The notes under the pieces were generated by a model. That model ran no database searches, was not told where the DNA came from, and was given only the letters and a program-made list of their open reading frames with translations. Shown here piece by piece: positions 61,501-64,000 of a stretch of 64,000 nt of DNA. Each line of letters starts with the position of its first letter. Within the stretch, counting starts at the first letter, position 1. This DNA comes from Glandiceps talaboti (lineage: Eukaryota > Hemichordata > Enteropneusta > Spengelidae), in contig NC_135561.1 in assembly GCF_964340395.1 (NCBI RefSeq), positions 20,901,740 through 20,965,739 on the forward strand, given 5' to 3'. The position numbers and the translations under genes are program-made.

Positions 61501-63783
61501 TGGTTAACTTGTACTTTCCAATGGTGAAGGAAAAAAAATATTGGGCAACAAAACCTAATGACCATTTTTTCAGTAATTTTACTATTCCAAAATCTTCACT
61601 TACTTCTTCCTCTTCTTGATTGGCTGTCTGATCTTCATCTGCCATCTGTGTTCGTGCCATCTTCCTTGGCCTTGGAGTTCCATCCTGAAAGGAATGAATC
61701 AAACAATACAGTATAAACTTATTGATGGAATGTGATAAGTCATTTAGATTCTAAGATTTACTCTTAAAGTTGCCACTACTCAATTTAACCTTTTTGAAAA
61801 GATATTACCACTGATAATAAAGTTATGCGGAACTACAGAATATTACTTCATTCAGCTACAATCTACTTGTGACATAAGGTTGTCACTACTGGTCATGTGC
61901 TTAGTACTGACAAAAGATCCTTTGGTTAACTTGTACTTTCCAATGGTGAAGGAAAAAAAATATTGGGCAACAAAACCTAATGACCATTTTCAGTAATTTT
62001 ACTATTCCAAAATCTTCACTTACTTCTTCCTCTTCTTGATTGGCTGTCTGATCTTCATCTGCCATCTGTGTTCGTGCCATCTTCCTTGGCCTTGGAGTTC
62101 CATCCTGAAAGGAATGAATCAAACAATACAGTATAAACTTATTGATGGAATGTGATAAGTCATTTAGATTCTAAGATTTACTCTTAAAGTTGCCACTACT
62201 CAATTTAACCTTTTTGAAAAGATATTACCACTGATAATAAAGTTATGCGGAACTACAGAATATTACTTCATTCAGCTACAATCTACTTGTGACATAAGGT
62301 TGTCACTACTGGTCATGTGCTTAGTACTGACAAAAGATCCTTTGGTTAACTTGTACTTTCCAATGGTGAAGGAAAAAAAATATTGGGCAACAAAACCTAA
62401 TGACCATTTTCAGTAATTTTACTATTCCAAAATCTTCACTTACTTCTTCCTCTTCTTGATTGGCTGTCTGATCTTCATCTGCCATCTGTGTTCGTGCCAT
62501 CTTCCTTGGCCTTGGAGTTCCATCCTGAAAGGAATGAATCAAACAATACAGTATAAACTTATTGATGGAATGTGATAAGTCATTTAGATTCTAAGATTTA
62601 CTCTTAAAGTTGCCACTACTCAATTTAACCTTTTTGAAAAGATATTACCACTGATAATAAAGTTATGCTGAACTACAAAATATTACTTCATTCAGCTACA
62701 ATCTACTTGTGACATAAGGTTGTCACTACTGGTCATGTGCTTAGTACTGACAACAGATACTTTGGTTAACTTGTACTTTCCAATGGTGAAGGAAAAAAAA
62801 TATTGGGCAACAAAACCTAATGACCATTTTCAGTAATTTTACTATTCCAAAATCTTCACTTACTTCTTCCTCTTCTTGATTGGCTGTCTGATCTTCATCT
62901 GCCATCTGTGTTCGTGCCATCTTCCTTGGCCTTGGAGTTCCATCCTGAAAGGAATGAATCAAACAATACAGTATAAACTTATTGATGGAATGTGATAAGT
63001 CATTTAGATTCTAAGATTTACTCTTAAAGTTGCCACTACTCAATTTAACCTTTTTGAAAAGATATTACCACTGATAATAAAGTTATGCTGAACTACAAAA
63101 TATTACTTCATTCAGCTACAATCTACTTGTGACATAAGGTTGTCACTACTGGTCATGTGCTTAGTACTGACAAAAGATCCTTTGGTTAACTTGTACTTTC
63201 CAATGGTGAAGGAAAAAAATATTGGGCAACAAAACCTAATGACCATTTTCAGTAATTTTACTATTCCAAAATCTTCACTTACTTCTTCCTCTTCTTGATT
63301 GGCTGTCTGATCTTCATCTGCCATCTGTGTTCGTGCCATCTTCCTTGGCCTTGGAGTTCCATCCTGAAAGGAATGAATCAAACAATACAGTATAAACTTA
63401 TTGATGGAATGTGATAAGTCATTTAGATTCTAAGATTTACTCTTAAAGTTGCCACTACTCAATTTAACCTTTTTGAAAAGATATTACCACTGATAATAAA
63501 GTTATGCGGAACTACAAAATATTACTTCATTCAGCTACAATCTACTTGTGACATAAGGTTGTCACTACTGGTCATGTGCTTAGTACTGACAAAAGATCCT
63601 TTGGTTAACTTGTACTTTCCAATGGTGAAGGAAAAAAAATATTGGGCAACAAAACCTAATGACCATTTTCAGTAATTTTACTATTCCAAAATCTTCACTT
63701 ACTTCTTCCTCTTCTTGATTGGCTGTCTGATCTTCATCTGCCATCTGTGTTCGTGCCATCTTCCTTGGCCTTGGAGTTCCATC
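52437..63783 (-). CDS. Tandem-exon gene: 27-aa charged repeat, 26 intact identical-type exons plus terminal exon
   Basis: I do not recognise the protein. Every 420-bp unit has one 81-bp exon (acceptor tcattcctttcag, donor GAAGAA|GTAAGT) in phase 0/0, encoding DGTPRPRKMARTQMADED followed by QTANQEEEE. Intact exons (low coordinate to high): 53201-53281, 53622-53702, then low ends 54043, 54463, 54883, 55303, 55723, 56143, 56563, 56983, 57403, 57823, 58243, 58662, 59082, 59502, 59922, 60342, 60762, 61182, 61604, 62024, 62444, 62864, 63283 and 63703, each 81 bp. Joined in frame they give about 700 aa of repeat. Each repeat has a basic start (RPRKMAR) and an acidic end, so the protein would be a polyampholyte, probably disordered. 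No signal peptide or start is in view; the gene continues beyond 64000. Exon changes are few: E to D (54047, 58690), E to K (56563) and one silent. A second frame is also open in single exons, but the terminal exon and mild substitutions favour this one. Chance satellite DNA with splice-like sites is the alternative. Confidence 0.6.
52842..52883 (-). pseudogene. Broken exon in the second unit
   Basis: The 3' half of an 81-bp exon with its donor is intact (ADEDQTANQEPEE; GAG replaced by CCG). The 5' half, the acceptor and about 65 bp are deleted, joining GCCAT to CAGTATAAAC of the upstream intron. Because neighbours are phase 0/0, skipping it would not disturb the frame. Confidence 0.75.
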
Positions 63784-64000
63784 CTGAAAGGAATGAATCA
63801 AACAATACAGTATAAACTTAATGATGGAATGTGATAAGTCATTTAGATTCTAAGATTTACTCTTAAAGTTGCCACTACTCAATTTAACCTTTTTGAAAAG
63901 ATATTACCACTGATAATAAAGTTATGCTGAACTACAAAATATTACTTCATTCAGCTACAATCTACTTGTGACATAAGGTTGTCACTACTGGTCATGTGCT

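Larger units (their letters stand above)
52430..64000. repeat. 420-bp tandem array, about 28 units, continuing past the right edge
   Basis: Unit boundaries step by 420 bp (419-422 where a homopolymer or TT insertion differs, near 53550, 58590, 61566 and 63215). Introns of 339 bp are as alike as the exons. Two intron subtypes are seen: GTTATGCTGAACTACAAAAT and GTTATGCGGAACTACAGAAT; one unit (63501) is mixed. The two leftmost units are the most diverged, as expected for an array edge. Confidence 0.97.

Noticed and set aside
52437-63801. Unspliced 73-codon frames repeated on the minus strand, starting MIHSF and ending in IFCQY
   Set aside because: They begin at a non-ATG codon (TTG) within the acceptor tract and run through the donor GTAAGT into the intron. 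The spliced 81-bp exon explains the pattern better.
52430-64000. Regular spacing resembling a CRISPR array
   Set aside because: The units are 420 bp and nearly identical throughout, with no short-repeat/unique-spacer structure, in an animal genome.

Overview
The window is animal genomic DNA. It has long AT-rich introns with GT-AG splice sites, many microsatellites and minisatellites, foldback/MITE-like elements and a decayed LINE. The dispersed repeats and (CTGT)n tracts look like a marine invertebrate (lophotrochozoan or invertebrate deuterostome), but the species cannot be fixed from sequence alone.

Left third (1-19125, + strand): the last 14 coding exons of a gamma-syntrophin gene. They encode 434 aa, from the middle of the PDZ domain through split PH1, PH2 and the syntrophin-unique C-terminus. 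All 14 exons join in frame. The first exons lie to the left of the window. The introns hold a 57-bp minisatellite (1-1676), a 2.3-kb transposon-like insert with a second foldback nested in it (11879-14194), a near-perfect foldback (14988-15240), and two arrays that grew from the gene's own splice junctions: a donor-junction array of about 27 copies of 49 bp (16231-17592) and an acceptor-junction triplication (about 8170-8740).

Middle (19126-45594): mostly gene-free, with foldbacks, MITE candidates and microsatellites. It contains one gene on the minus strand (30416-33298, four exons, 453 aa). This is a predicted type II membrane protein with a long polyQ/polyP cytoplasmic part, one membrane helix and a Thr/Ser-rich outer part. 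I do not recognise its family. A possible alternative first exon lies at 42039-42065.

Right of centre (45595-49815, minus strand): a broken LINE retrotransposon of the CR1/L2 group. ORF1 has a coiled coil and an SGNH esterase; ORF2 has an endonuclease and a reverse transcriptase. It carries frameshifts and an in-frame stop. It is followed by direct repeats, degenerate arrays and a diverged duplication (49893-51815).

Right end (52330-64000, minus strand): the most striking feature. A tandem array of about 28 units of 420 bp, each holding one 81-bp exon with consensus splice sites. 26 intact exons each encode the same 27-aa charged repeat in phase 0/0, one unit is broken, and the leftmost is a terminal exon with a stop codon. 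The array therefore looks like the 3' part of a gene that makes a long near-identical-repeat protein and continues past the right edge. I do not recognise the repeat.
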